A stretch of DNA of 64,000 nucleotides from CALBPI01 sp039033995 (GCA_039033995.1 JBCCBP010000016.1:5472-69471), one strand, 5' to 3'. Counted from the first letter of the stretch, positions 52,051 through 62,099 are shown. The notes: generated by a model from the sequence alone, not told the origin. A program made the numbers and translations.

Positions 52051-53448
52051 TCAGCTTTGCGCCGCCATCATCTTCTGCAAGTTGGCCATCGCCGGCATCA
52101 TGTGCGACCGCAGTCGTTGCATGATCGCCTTTTTCGCTTCGTCGTCTCGATCATAAGACGACGTCAATTCACTAAAGCCGTCGAGCCGGTTGCTCCTGAG
52201 CCATTCACGCAGTTGCTTGTCCTGGCCCCAGTTGTACTGATTCATCATGAACGCAGCCGTCATACGCGGCCAGTCTTCGACATGGTTCGGCAATGGCACA
52301 ACCTGACACAGGGCTGCTTTTTCGGCCTCGGTCTCATAACTAGCCTCAACGTGAGCAATCAGGGCCGCGCTGAACACAGGCTGATAAGAACGCACGGTTT
52401 GCGGGGTGATCGTGTTACCGTCGAAAACGGGTACCATCTCGAGATTGGTGATCGCGCTGGCCGAACAATCGACGTGCAGCTGATCAGGGCCCGTCGGTAG
52501 TTCGCCGTTTTCAAGAACGATGCGATCCGGCTCAATCGCCGACACGCGCCCGAGGCGCACGATATGCTTGACGCGTCTCAATTGTTCGAGCTCCAACGGA
52601 CTAACGGTAGCGCCGTGGAACATCTTCGGCTCGATATCACGGTCAATACGGAACATCACTTCCGCCTGCTCCAGTCGCAGGAATAAATCCTGCAAATCAC
52701 TCGCTTCCGCGATCGCTTGCATCTGATCCGCCTGACCGCCGATCGTCTCTTCGAAAAACTCAATTGAGGTCTGCGTCTTACGTCGGTTGATCAACCAGGC
52801 GTCCCGTGGCATCACCCATCGAATGGTGTCGGGATCGACACCTTGTTCCAGCAGCCAGATAACGGCGTCGATACCGGTCTTACCGCCACCGATAACGACA
52901 TAGCCCGCCGGTGCATCAGATAGCTTCGGCAAATTGTTCAGTGGCATAAAACGCACACCGTCGGCGACCGCGAACGCCGGTGTATGTGTCGACGGTACGC
53001 TGGTATTCAGATAAGTAGCATTGACGAATTTGCGCCGCACATCGACCGCGTAGTTTTCGCCGGTCAACATCGACGCGAACTGATGATTGCCTTGATACTC
53101 CGACATCGGGAAATAGCGAACCCTGCCCGACGGCAGGAATTTGCGCCGCATGACTTCCTCAAAATAGGCGCTGACCTCCGCTCCGGTCGCAAGCTCCTGC
53201 AAGCCGGCATTGAGCCCAAGTTTGTCCTTGCGGCCTTTGCTGAGTTCCAGTGAGCTCACACCATAAAACGACGATGGCTGATGCAAGGTGACGAAAGGAT
53301 AGGCGTCATTCCAGTGCCCGCCGGGTTTTGCATGGCGATCCACCATGACGATATCGGCGTCGGTTTCATCCAACAGAACGTCGGCGAACGCCATGCCCAT
53401 CGCGCCGGTCCCGGCTATCAAATAGTCTGTTTCAATCGCTGTCGCCAT
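52051..53448 (-). CDS. FAD/NAD(P)-binding oxidoreductase
   Basis: 465 residues. It starts with DYLIAGTGAMGMAFADVLL, the FAD motif, then GGHWNDAYPFVTLHQPSSFYGV, a stretch typical of flavin monooxygenase-like proteins. A second nucleotide motif is at VVIGGGKTGIDAVIWLLEQG. Family-level function is only oxidoreductase; the substrate is unknown. Its ribosome site AGGAG lies in a hairpin (53456-53475). Confidence 0.85.
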   Translation of the reverse strand: MATAIETDYLIAGTGAMGMAFADVLLDETDADIVMVDRHAKPGGHWNDAYPFVTLHQPSSFYGVSSLELSKGRKDKLGLNAGLQELATGAEVSAYFEEVMRRKFLPSGRVRYFPMSEYQGNHQFASMLTGENYAVDVRRKFVNATYLNTSVPSTHTPAFAVADGVRFMPLNNLPKLSDAPAGYVVIGGGKTGIDAVIWLLEQGVDPDTIRWVMPRDAWLINRRKTQTSIEFFEETIGGQADQMQAIAEASDLQDLFLRLEQAEVMFRIDRDIEPKMFHGATVSPLELEQLRRVKHIVRLGRVSAIEPDRIVLENGELPTGPDQLHVDCSASAITNLEMVPVFDGNTITPQTVRSYQPVFSAALIAHVEASYETEAEKAALCQVVPLPNHVEDWPRMTAAFMMNQYNWGQDKQLREWLRSNRLDGFSELTSSYDRDDEAKKAIMQRLRSHMMPAMANLQKMMAAQS

Positions 53449-53455
53449 GAAAAGG

Positions 53456-53475
53456 GGCTCCTGTCTAAGGGAGCC
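53456..53475 (-). promoter_or_regulatory. Hairpin holding the ribosome site of the flavoprotein gene
   Basis: GGCTCC-loop-GGAGCC, six-base stem and eight-base loop, on the minus strand seven bases before the ATG at 53448. The 3' arm contains the AGGAG ribosome site, so the structure may hide it. Confidence 0.5.
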
Positions 53476-53579
53476 TGCATGGTACCGCAGTTATCCACTG
53501 GTTTCGTGATCACACGGAAAGCGCTCAAATTTTCGCAGAGCCAGTCGCTAGCAAGGCTACGAATGGATCGGAGTGGCCA

Positions 53580-54905
53580 GTGGATAGCGAAGCGCAGCGA
53601 TGGAAGGATGAATATCGCGCGCTGCTCAACGAGCAAGAGCAGCAAGCGACAGACGCACGCGAGTTACAAGCGCTATTGCGCGGCTACCTGCGTGCGGTAC
53701 TGGGCGCTTGCCGGGGCTGGCAGGAGCATCTCGACGAGGAAATCGAGGTGCTGCTGATCAAACTCGATCAAGCACGAGATGCCACGACGCTGCAACCGTT
53801 GCATGAAGTCGTCTATCGCGTTACTGAGCTCGTCCGTGACCAACGTCAGCGCGACGAAGCGACAGCGACCCTGGCCACAAGCCGGCTGGAACATGCGCTT
53901 GATGAGCTACGCGATGTCTGGTGCGAGTTTCCGATGCTCGCGGAACCGCTTGCACAGATCTGTCAGTCGACCACGTTGTCAACCGAGCAGAAGCTGACAG
54001 CGATCGCGACCACCGTACTCGAGGTGTGTCAGCAGCTCGAGCGTGAGCGACGCGACACCGAGGCATTCCTGTTGACTGTCCAACAGTCGCTCGGTCACTT
54101 CGAGACCTGGACACAACAGGCGACCGGCGACTATCAGCATCAACGCGCAGCCAGCTCCGCTTTGCAGCAGCAAGTCGACGAAGACGTCAACGCACTGACG
54201 GAGGCTGTAACAGGCGACAACCCGGCAACCGACGACCTCAAGACCCGACTACTCACGCGAATCAAAGCGATTGGCGATCGCATCTCCGTATTCCGGGACA
54301 CCGAAGAAGCGCGCATCCAGGACATGGAGAGTCGTAACGCTGCGTTGCATGCCGAACTCGAAACACTCCGCGGCCGCGCCGATGAACTCGACCAACAGTT
54401 GCGAGACCAACAGGATTTGTTGCTGTTCGACGGCCTGACGAAAGTGCACAGCCGATACGCTTATGAGCAACGCATCGCAGAAATGCTTGCGACCTTCCGG
54501 CGCGACGGTAGTCCGTTCTGCTATGCGCTTTGGGATATCGATCACTTCAAACGTGTGAACGATTCTCTCGGACATCAGGCAGGAGATGTCCTACTGGCCC
54601 AGGTCGCCGGATATCTGCAACGCTACACACGCAGCGGAGATTTTGTTGCTCGTCTCGGCGGGGAGGAGTTTGTGGTGCTATTGCCAGGCACGATGATTGA
54701 CGACGCCATGCGTATCGCCGACAAATTGCGCGCGCTGATTGCTGCCGCAAGCTTCGACTACGACGGCGATTCGCATGCCATTAGCTTATCGTGCGGTATT
54801 GCCGCTATCGCCGAAGACGATTCGGCAGTGAGCCTGTACAAGCGCGCCGACGAAGCGCTCTACGCTGCCAAGGATGCTGGCCGCAACCGGTGCATCGCTG
54901 CCTAG
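53580..54905 (+). CDS. Soluble GGDEF diguanylate cyclase with coiled-coil N-terminus
   Basis: 441 residues from GTG with GGAG six bases upstream. The first 280 residues are helical and rich in charged and glutamine residues, probably coiled-coil, with no membrane segment. The GGDEF domain follows: DGLTKVHSRYAYEQR, DIDHFKRVNDSLGHQAGD, GGEEF and an RSGD I-site five residues earlier. So it should make cyclic di-GMP and be feedback inhibited. It is divergent from the flavoprotein gene. Confidence 0.92.
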   Translation: MDSEAQRWKDEYRALLNEQEQQATDARELQALLRGYLRAVLGACRGWQEHLDEEIEVLLIKLDQARDATTLQPLHEVVYRVTELVRDQRQRDEATATLATSRLEHALDELRDVWCEFPMLAEPLAQICQSTTLSTEQKLTAIATTVLEVCQQLERERRDTEAFLLTVQQSLGHFETWTQQATGDYQHQRAASSALQQQVDEDVNALTEAVTGDNPATDDLKTRLLTRIKAIGDRISVFRDTEEARIQDMESRNAALHAELETLRGRADELDQQLRDQQDLLLFDGLTKVHSRYAYEQRIAEMLATFRRDGSPFCYALWDIDHFKRVNDSLGHQAGDVLLAQVAGYLQRYTRSGDFVARLGGEEFVVLLPGTMIDDAMRIADKLRALIAAASFDYDGDSHAISLSCGIAAIAEDDSAVSLYKRADEALYAAKDAGRNRCIAA

Positions 54906-54955
54906 ACGCCCCATGCTAAGCTGCACCCCAGCAGCACGGACTCAAGGGGTGTCAC

Positions 54956-55729
54956 ATGAGTGGTACAGCATTAATCACCGGTGCGTCGGCAGGCATCGGC
55001 CAGCATTTGGCAAGAATATTTGCCGCTAATGGTCATGACTTGATCCTGGTCGCGCGTCGCGAGGAGCCGATGCGCGCATTGGCGGACGAGCTGACCGGTG
55101 AATATGATGTCGCGATCGACGTGCACAGCCTCGATCTATCGGGACCCAAGGCTGCCGATCATTTGTTCAATACACTGGCCGATACGGAAATCGAGATTCT
55201 GGTCAATAACGCCGGCGTGCTGACCGGCGGCCGCTTTCACCGCATGGACGCCAATGCCGTCGACAACATGCTGACGTTGAACGTGCAGGCGCTGACCGCG
55301 CTGTGCCATCGCTTCACGCCCGCTATGGTCGCGCGCGGCCACGGGCGCATCCTGAACATCGCCTCCATCGCCGCGTTTCATCCTATCCCGAATCTCGCTG
55401 TCTATGCCGCGAGCAAAGCGTACGTGCTGTCATTCAGCGAAGCCCTGTCCACAGAAATGATCGGCAAAGGTGTCAGCGTCACAGCGGTGTGCCCCGGCTA
55501 CACCGATACCGAAATGCTGCGCGGTCCTGTGGAAGCATCATCCGGCGGTATCAAAATTCCTGAATTCACCGTACTCGACCCAGCGCGAGTGGCCGAAGAT
55601 GCCTACAACGCCTGCATGGCCGGCGACGCCGTCAAAGTGCCCGGAATTGGCTATGCGGCCACAATATCGGCGACCCGCCTTCTGCCAAAATGGCTGGTTA
55701 GGCGGATCACACGAATGGCCAGCGGCTAG
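54956..55729 (+). CDS. SDR-family oxidoreductase
   Basis: 257 residues with the classical short-chain dehydrogenase signatures: LITGASAGIGQHLARIFA for cofactor, NNAGVL after it, the catalytic serine in NIASIAAF and YAASKAY with Tyr and Lys. It reduces or oxidises a small alcohol or ketone; the substrate is not readable. AAGGGG precedes the ATG. Convergent with the prolyl oligopeptidase gene, six bases between ends. Confidence 0.9.
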   Translation: MSGTALITGASAGIGQHLARIFAANGHDLILVARREEPMRALADELTGEYDVAIDVHSLDLSGPKAADHLFNTLADTEIEILVNNAGVLTGGRFHRMDANAVDNMLTLNVQALTALCHRFTPAMVARGHGRILNIASIAAFHPIPNLAVYAASKAYVLSFSEALSTEMIGKGVSVTAVCPGYTDTEMLRGPVEASSGGIKIPEFTVLDPARVAEDAYNACMAGDAVKVPGIGYAATISATRLLPKWLVRRITRMASG

Positions 55730-55735
55730 CCGCGC

Positions 55736-57913
55736 TCACTCTTCCTCGAACAAGCGATCCGCCAGATAAGTGAACTCGAGCGCCGTGCGCTTGGCACGCT
55801 CCTTTTGATTCGCCGCAGCAGAATGTCCGCCATCGATATTTTCGTAGTACAGAAACGGTTTCTCTGCAGACTCAAATAGTCTCGCCATTTTTCGCGCGTG
55901 TCCTGGATGAACACGGTCGTCCTTGGTCGACGTTACGAAGAACGGTGTCGGATACTCCGTCTCTTGGTCAAAGTTGTGATAGGGCGAAATCTGCTCGAGA
56001 AACGCGCGTTCCTCGGGAATCTCCGGATCACCATATTCATCGACCCATGACGCACCGGCAAGCAGCTTGTGGTAGCGCAACATATCGAGCAGCGGCACCT
56101 GCACGACGACCGCATTCCACAAGTCCGGACGCTGCGTCATCATGACCCCCATCAGCAATCCGCCATTGGAGCCACCCATGATGCCGAGATGCTTGCTGGA
56201 GGTCAGCTTGCTTTCGATCAGATCCTCGCCGATCGCAATGAAGTCATCGTAGATCACTTGCCGCTTACCTTTCAGGCCAGCCTGATGCCACGCCGGCCCG
56301 AACTCGCCGCCGCCACGAATGTTGGCCAACGCATAGGCGCCGCCCTTTTCGAGCCACATGCGGCCGAGCCCCGGCGAGTAACTTGGCAGCAGCGAAATCT
56401 CGAATCCACCGTAGCCATACAACAAAGTAGGTGTCGTTCCATCGAACTTGACGTCATCGCGCCGAATCAGGAAATAAGGCACACGCGTACCGTCCTTCGA
56501 AAGGACCTCCTTCTGCTCGACCACAAGACCGTCGGTATTGAATTTAGCCGGCAACGATTTGAGCGTCGTGAGCTCGCTCGTCCGCGCATCGAATCTCAAT
56601 AGCGAATCGGGTGACAGGAAACCTTCGTAGTTGATGAATACGATCGGTGACTTCTTATCGGAAAACGCGATTCCCGCACGACCGGTGCCAGGCAGCTCGA
56701 CATCGTTCGTCTGCCAGCCTGCATTGGTCCGCGTTAACGTCAGAAGTCGGCCGGTGACATTGTCGTTAATCGACAGTAGCGCGCCAGCCGAAGAGACCGC
56801 GACGCCGTTGACCGCCTGTCTTTCATTAGCTCGGAAAACTAGTTGCACGCGTGGAAGTACACCGCTTTTGAGAAACGAATTCAGCTCGAAAGCGACCAGG
56901 TCGCCCGACTGAAAGCTTGCATCTTGCTCGGGGATAACCCAGTCCTGTTGCAACGTGACTAGTTGATAGCCCTCGAAGATCTCGCCAGGCGTCGCTTTTG
57001 GCGGAATAGGCATCTTCCGTGGTGTGTCACCATCCAGCAACCAATAGGTGGCGGTAAAAAAGGTATCCGCCTCGACCGCGCCATAGATAACCTGGCCGTC
57101 ATCCAGCGTCTGCGACCATGGCCAGACACCGACATCGGTCTTGTCACCGGTGTAGAGCATCTGTGCTTCGTCCAATGACTGACCGCGCTGCAGCACTCGC
57201 ACACTCGACGGATAGCCAGACTCGGTCAGCGTTGAGCCGTCCTGCTCCCAGTCTGTCGCTACCAACAATGTGTCGGCGTCGATCCAGGCAAGCCCTTGTT
57301 TGGCCTCGGGCGTTGAAAAACCATCCGCGACAAATACCTTGTCGATCAGGTCGAACTCACGATTGACAACGGCATCCTTACCGCCATCTGACAAGGACAC
57401 CATGCAGCGGCGCACCGGACCTGCCTGGGGTACGAAACAGTCGGTGCCTTTGTTCACCCAGTTCTTGTCCTCATCGCGCGCGAGTTGGTCAAAATCGAGC
57501 ACGGTCTCCCATTCAGGCTTCTCCTGCTCGTATTGCGACAACGACGTTCGTCGCCAGATGCCCCGCACGTTCGTATCGTCCTGCCAGAAGTTGTACACCT
57601 GGCCGTCGATGATCCGACCGTAGGGAATGCGCTCATCCGATACGGCCAGCTCCATCGCCGCTTCCAGATTACCCTCGTAGACGGGATGGCCTTGCACATC
57701 GGCCAGCGAACGCTCATTCTGCGCGCGCACCCAGTCGAGCGCACGTTCGCCCTCGACCTCTTCCAGCCAGAGGTTGTCATCCGCTTGGGGGGTATTCTGA
57801 CTCACTTCTGTCACAGCGACGGGCTCCTCGATTGTGGCCTCTTTCGCGGCCTCCTTGTTCTGGCACGCGGCCAACGCTACGACGGCCACCAACAAACTGA
57901 TACGTGTTCGCAT
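55736..57913 (-). CDS. Prolyl oligopeptidase (S9A) lipoprotein
   Basis: About 725 residues from the ATG that starts a lipoprotein signal (LVAVVALAACQN). The propeller (about 80-440) is followed by the catalytic domain: MGGSNGGLLMGV with the nucleophile serine, TSTKDDRVHPGHARKMA with the acid and DGGHSAAANQ with the histidine. YGYGGFEISLLPSYSP and ANIRGGGEFG are typical S9A blocks. It cleaves after proline in short peptides at the envelope. Divergent from the ThDP enzyme gene. Confidence 0.92.
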   Translation of the reverse strand: MRTRISLLVAVVALAACQNKEAAKEATIEEPVAVTEVSQNTPQADDNLWLEEVEGERALDWVRAQNERSLADVQGHPVYEGNLEAAMELAVSDERIPYGRIIDGQVYNFWQDDTNVRGIWRRTSLSQYEQEKPEWETVLDFDQLARDEDKNWVNKGTDCFVPQAGPVRRCMVSLSDGGKDAVVNREFDLIDKVFVADGFSTPEAKQGLAWIDADTLLVATDWEQDGSTLTESGYPSSVRVLQRGQSLDEAQMLYTGDKTDVGVWPWSQTLDDGQVIYGAVEADTFFTATYWLLDGDTPRKMPIPPKATPGEIFEGYQLVTLQQDWVIPEQDASFQSGDLVAFELNSFLKSGVLPRVQLVFRANERQAVNGVAVSSAGALLSINDNVTGRLLTLTRTNAGWQTNDVELPGTGRAGIAFSDKKSPIVFINYEGFLSPDSLLRFDARTSELTTLKSLPAKFNTDGLVVEQKEVLSKDGTRVPYFLIRRDDVKFDGTTPTLLYGYGGFEISLLPSYSPGLGRMWLEKGGAYALANIRGGGEFGPAWHQAGLKGKRQVIYDDFIAIGEDLIESKLTSSKHLGIMGGSNGGLLMGVMMTQRPDLWNAVVVQVPLLDMLRYHKLLAGASWVDEYGDPEIPEERAFLEQISPYHNFDQETEYPTPFFVTSTKDDRVHPGHARKMARLFESAEKPFLYYENIDGGHSAAANQKERAKRTALEFTYLADRLFEEE

Positions 57914-58036
57914 GTCGCACTCTCCTGACAATGGATCGCGGGCAGTATACCGGATGATTCGATCAGCGGGTTGCTGCGACAAGGCGAGTCAGCTGCTAGG
58001 CTTGCCCGTGATCTCAGACACAGAAAGCGAGTCTTC

Positions 58037-59599
58037 ATGAATGGCGCTGAAGGACTGATTCAAACGCTGGCCAAGGCCGGCGTCGAGGTTTGTTTCGCCA
58101 ATCCCGGCACGTCCGAAATGCAATTGGTTGCGGCATTGGATGGTGCACCGGAAATACGCGCCATTCTCGGCTTGTTTGAGGGCGTTGTGACGGGCGCTGC
58201 GGACGGCTATGGCCGCATGGCAGGCAAACCGGCACTGACCCTGCTGCACCTCGGGCCGGGTCTCGGTAACGGCCTCGCCAATCTGCACAATGCGAAACGT
58301 GCACGCACGCCGATCATTAATCTGGTCGGAGACCACGCGACGACGCATTTGCAATATGACGCGCCGCTAACCTCTGATCTCGATGGCGTCGCGGCACCGA
58401 TGTCGGACTGGGTTCGCCGCAGCCTGTCCGCAGCGGACCTCGCCAACGTCGGCGCCTCCGCGCTGCAGGCGGCCATGCGCTACCCAGGCGCCATCGCCAC
58501 CATCATCGCGCCGGCAGATCACGCATGGGACAACGGCGGCGAGATCGCTACCGTCGAGGCCGTAAACCGGCCAACGTTCGCCGGCGACCCCGCACCGGCA
58601 GCGGCAGCACTCCAGAACGCCAACCACCCGGTCCTGTTTTTGGGCGGACCCACACTTAACGCCGATGCCCTGGAGATCGCTGGCGCCATTGCGGCGGCAA
58701 CCGGTGCACGTCTGGTCACAGAAACGTTTTGCGCCCGCTTGCAGCGAGGGGCCGGGCGCGTTGTCACCGAGCGTTTACCGTATTTCGCAGAAGCCGCGAC
58801 AGAGTTTTTGGCCGAGACGGATGTCATGGTGTGCATTGGCGCAACGCCACCGGTCGCTTTTTTCGCTTACCCCTGGAAGCCCTCCACGCTATCGCCGCCG
58901 AGCGCGAGCGTCGTCGAATACGCCAGCGCTCGCGACAATTGCCAGCAAGCGCTCTCGACGCTGGCCGACTTGCTGGGTGCTGACACGGAGACTGTGACAA
59001 CACAGACACGTCAGACGCATGACGTGCCTCCGGGCCCGCTCGATGCAAAGCGCATCGGCTTCTCGCTGGCCAATCATCTACCAGAACAGGCGATCGTATC
59101 AGACGAGGCCGCCACCGCTGGGCTTGCGTTGTACAACATCACAGCGAGCGCCGAACCACACGATTGGCTGATGCTGACAGGTGGCTCCATCGGCCAGGGG
59201 CTGCCGGTGGCGGTTGGCGCAGCAGTGGCCTGTCCCGACCGCAAGGTCATTGCGTTACAAGCGGACGGCGGCGCGCTCTACACCGTGCAATCGTTGTGGA
59301 CGATGGCGCGCGAGCAGCTGGACATTACTGTCATCATCGTCAACAACGCGAGCTATGCCATTCTCAACATCGAACTGGCCCGCGTTGGAGTGGACGCACC
59401 CGGCGAGAAAGCGCTGTCTCTACTCGACTTGAGTAACCCCGACATCAACTGGTGTGACCTGGCGCGAGGTTTTGGCCTGCCCGCCGTGCGCGTCGACACG
59501 GCCGAAACCTTCGATGCGGCGCTGGCAAGTGCCATGCACGAGAGTGGGCCACGATTGATCGAGGCGGTCATCACGCCCGCCCACAAGCGCGGACCTTGA
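58037..59599 (+). CDS. Thiamine-diphosphate enzyme (acetolactate synthase-like)
   Basis: About 520 residues from ATG 58037. The N-terminal PYR domain begins EGLIQTLAKAGVEVCFANPGTSEMQLV. The C-terminal PP domain has the ThDP loop ALQADGGALYTVQSLWTMARE, ending in NNASYAIL. In that loop the usual GDG is ADG. The protein is named like the acetolactate synthase large subunit family, but no small subunit gene is near, and benzoylformate-decarboxylase-like chemistry is equally possible. Its 3' end runs into a hairpin-rich gap. Confidence 0.8.
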   Translation: MNGAEGLIQTLAKAGVEVCFANPGTSEMQLVAALDGAPEIRAILGLFEGVVTGAADGYGRMAGKPALTLLHLGPGLGNGLANLHNAKRARTPIINLVGDHATTHLQYDAPLTSDLDGVAAPMSDWVRRSLSAADLANVGASALQAAMRYPGAIATIIAPADHAWDNGGEIATVEAVNRPTFAGDPAPAAAALQNANHPVLFLGGPTLNADALEIAGAIAAATGARLVTETFCARLQRGAGRVVTERLPYFAEAATEFLAETDVMVCIGATPPVAFFAYPWKPSTLSPPSASVVEYASARDNCQQALSTLADLLGADTETVTTQTRQTHDVPPGPLDAKRIGFSLANHLPEQAIVSDEAATAGLALYNITASAEPHDWLMLTGGSIGQGLPVAVGAAVACPDRKVIALQADGGALYTVQSLWTMAREQLDITVIIVNNASYAILNIELARVGVDAPGEKALSLLDLSNPDINWCDLARGFGLPAVRVDTAETFDAALASAMHESGPRLIEAVITPAHKRGP

Positions 59600-59602
59600 G
59601 CG

Positions 59603-59633
59603 GGTGCTAACGCACCGGCCGCGCCTGCGCGGC
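59603..59633. other. Two hairpins between convergent genes
   Basis: GGTGC-TAAC-GCACC (59603-59616) and GCCGCGC-CT-GCGCGGC (59618-59633), just past the ThDP enzyme stop. No U-run follows, so a terminator role is only possible. The rest of the 114-base gap holds nothing else I can name. Confidence 0.35.
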
Positions 59634-59713
59634 GGACCGCAGTAGGGCCGACAGCCTGCTAGATCATACGGCGACGTCTGCGTTGGTGCACGTCGTGACG
59701 CACGAGTCGATGA

Positions 59714-60646
59714 TCAGAGACGGCAGGTCGCTCCGCTGCGATCCTGGTTCACCGTGATCGCCGCGACGGTGGTCTGCATCGTCACGCCACCGCTCTCGGC
59801 CAGCTCGCGCATCATCTTGATTTGCTCACCCATCATGCTCTCCATCATCTTGCGTTGAGCAGCAGGCATCTCGGCCATCTCACGATCGAACTCTTCGAGC
59901 TGTGCGCGCGCCTCTTGAATCTGCGCTTGCTCTTCGTCACCTAACATACCGCTCGTCCGCATCGTTTGCGTATATGGCTCCAACATCTGGCTACCCGCAA
60001 CCTGACGAAAATCGGAGAAGTCCATTTGCATATCCATGTCGCGCTGTTGACCTTCGACAACGCCATTGCCAGTCATCGCCATCCGCACCGCAACCAGTGC
60101 GTTTTTGTCGATCCATAAGTCGTAATCGTCGATCGTAAAAGCGTCACCGGAACCCGGTTGCTGATAATCTAGATTTTCTGCACGAATATGCCAGGTCGCT
60201 TTTCCGTCAATGGACTCTTCGCCGACCAACGTCGCACTGTCCATCAATCGCTGCATCATGAGCATGCCACCGGAGTCACCACTTTGGCCCGGATCATCAC
60301 CCATACCCGCCATGCTGGCGTTGGCTTTCTCCGACAACCAGCTCTCGATTTCCGCCTCGGTCATCGGCTGGCGCGGTACACCATCGCAGGTAAATTCCTT
60401 TTCACCCACCATATGAAAGGAAGGCATGACATTTCCACCGGCATCCTTCAGGTTGAAGCGCTGGAAGTACGTGTCGATCGACTGCCCCATCACTTGCTGT
60501 GTCGTCTTGTACAGCACGACACCATCCCACCGCTCCACCTGCGCATCGCGCAGTTTTGCGATGACACCCTCGGCGTCCGCCGCGTTCGACGGCGCTGCGA
60601 CGAGCACACCGAGCCCCAACAACATCATTCTGACGCTTCGCATCAT
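59714..60646 (-). CDS. Exported hypothetical protein
   Basis: About 310 residues from the ATG behind an AGAGGAAG ribosome site. A Sec signal (MLLGLGVLVAAPSNAA, cleavage near residue 22) opens the protein. The body has a beta-rich front half and an unusual Met/Gln/Glu-rich helical back half (about 225-290; MAEMPAAQRKMMESMMGEQIKMM). The methionine density may reflect metal binding or only a helix. No family recognised. It lies 16 bases downstream of the peroxidase stop, on the same strand. Confidence 0.65.
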   Translation of the reverse strand: MMRSVRMMLLGLGVLVAAPSNAADAEGVIAKLRDAQVERWDGVVLYKTTQQVMGQSIDTYFQRFNLKDAGGNVMPSFHMVGEKEFTCDGVPRQPMTEAEIESWLSEKANASMAGMGDDPGQSGDSGGMLMMQRLMDSATLVGEESIDGKATWHIRAENLDYQQPGSGDAFTIDDYDLWIDKNALVAVRMAMTGNGVVEGQQRDMDMQMDFSDFRQVAGSQMLEPYTQTMRTSGMLGDEEQAQIQEARAQLEEFDREMAEMPAAQRKMMESMMGEQIKMMRELAESGGVTMQTTVAAITVNQDRSGATCRL

Positions 60647-60662
60647 TAAGCTTCCTCTTGTT

Positions 60663-62099
60663 TCATCCAAATGTGAGCATATCACCGAGCGTCATGACAC
60701 CCACACCTTCCGCGGGATGCCAGCTACGATTAGTGGCGAGGAACGACCGGTGATCCAGCTCGATCAGGCCCAGCATCGTCTCTGCGACAATGCGCGCGCC
60801 GGTCGGGCCCAGGCCCTCGCCTTTGTCGAAGTGACCCGGTTCTGTCTCGCGACCGATCTTCTCGGCCTCCAACAGCAAATACAGCCACAACGGTGTGCCG
60901 GAATCCAGCGTCACGCCCGCACGGCCAGCCAATGTTTTCGCCGCACGACTGACCTTGCCGATTTCCGTTGCACTGCGGCCCATAGCCTCGGCCACATTCT
61001 CACCGGATGGCAGCAGGAAGCCCTGTCCCCGCAATAGATTGCGCGTGGCAAGCGATGGCTCGTCGGGCGCTGCAATAAACGGCAGCGCCAACAGGATGGT
61101 CGCCATCTTGCTATCAAGCTTTTCTGCTTTTTGCACTGACCGCGGTGTACTGGTTGTTGCGAGCTCATTCCAATCAACAACCGCTTTTAGCGCGCTGAGC
61201 GGTTTGAACCCGATACCAAGATCCGGGCCGAACAAAGGCAGCGCCGGCTTCGATTTTTGAATTTGAATCTTCTGCGGAATCATCGAGTGTCCGAAACGGT
61301 ATGCCGCGACCGAAAACTCGACCGGAATGAATGGATCACTATCGCTGGCACAATAGAATTGACGACCGTTGCCGAGGATGTCATTGACCACCGCGGAACC
61401 GCACATTGCAGGCAGAAAGTCGTGGATGATGACCCACTGGTAATGCCAGGTCGTCAGCTCGCGAGCAGCCTCGAACAACTCACCACGCTGATCGTCGCCT
61501 GGGTACTTGGGCTGCAATGTATCAACAACGGCGTTGTGAAAACGAATCATCGCGAGCTGCATCTGAGAAATGATCCGGTTCTCATCATTGCGTGGATCAC
61601 CGATGATCGCGGTGCCATGCGCTGTCCGCTGCAGATCTTCCCTGGCGAGGTTCGGCCCCTGATCCGCCGCCGTGCCATCCTTACCGGTCAGTAGTTTGAC
61701 ACCGCGAAACGGACCTTCGCCATGGAACAGAAACGGTGACGCTTCAGGCCCCTGACCGTAAACGCAATCCAAGTCCAGCGTCGGTGTACGGGCGTTGCCG
61801 ATCTCGGTCGCATCCGCCACGACACCGGCGAGGCTCGACTCCACATCAAGCGTAACATCGTGATCGACAAATTGACCGAAAAATACCTGCGCCACATCGA
61901 CGCTCGTCGTCCGATTAGCACGCTTACCGCCATCCATCGGCCCGTCCTGTTCGCCGATAGCGCCGAGCGTTGGCGCCGGCGTGAACAGTGGCGGCAGTTT
62001 GAATAAGCGGCCAAAACGATCGCCGCGTTGTCGTTGATGATGCAGACTGCAGAATGCGTCTGCGCCTGATAGTTTGCCCAATCCATGGTGTTTCGGCAT
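60663..62099 (-). CDS. Animal-type haem peroxidase
   Basis: About 478 residues. Distal site: FFGQFVDHDVTLD with Asp79 and His80, which in myeloperoxidase form the haem ester and distal base. Then NDENRIISQMQLAMIRFHN and a likely proximal histidine in AYRFGHSMIPQ. No signal peptide or membrane helix is visible. Bacterial members of this animal-type group are uncommon and can oxidise halides or phenols with hydrogen peroxide. It precedes the exported hypothetical gene on the same strand and is followed upstream by the TolC/HlyD pair. Confidence 0.85.
   Translation of the reverse strand: MPKHHGLGKLSGADAFCSLHHQRQRGDRFGRLFKLPPLFTPAPTLGAIGEQDGPMDGGKRANRTTSVDVAQVFFGQFVDHDVTLDVESSLAGVVADATEIGNARTPTLDLDCVYGQGPEASPFLFHGEGPFRGVKLLTGKDGTAADQGPNLAREDLQRTAHGTAIIGDPRNDENRIISQMQLAMIRFHNAVVDTLQPKYPGDDQRGELFEAARELTTWHYQWVIIHDFLPAMCGSAVVNDILGNGRQFYCASDSDPFIPVEFSVAAYRFGHSMIPQKIQIQKSKPALPLFGPDLGIGFKPLSALKAVVDWNELATTSTPRSVQKAEKLDSKMATILLALPFIAAPDEPSLATRNLLRGQGFLLPSGENVAEAMGRSATEIGKVSRAAKTLAGRAGVTLDSGTPLWLYLLLEAEKIGRETEPGHFDKGEGLGPTGARIVAETMLGLIELDHRSFLATNRSWHPAEGVGVMTLGDMLTFG

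Noticed and set aside
51274..52500. Long plus-strand open frame (408 codons) across cysK and the flavoprotein gene
   Set aside because: Lies opposite two genes with clear motifs; its translation has no recognisable domain and it spans their boundary, as expected for codon-bias shadows.
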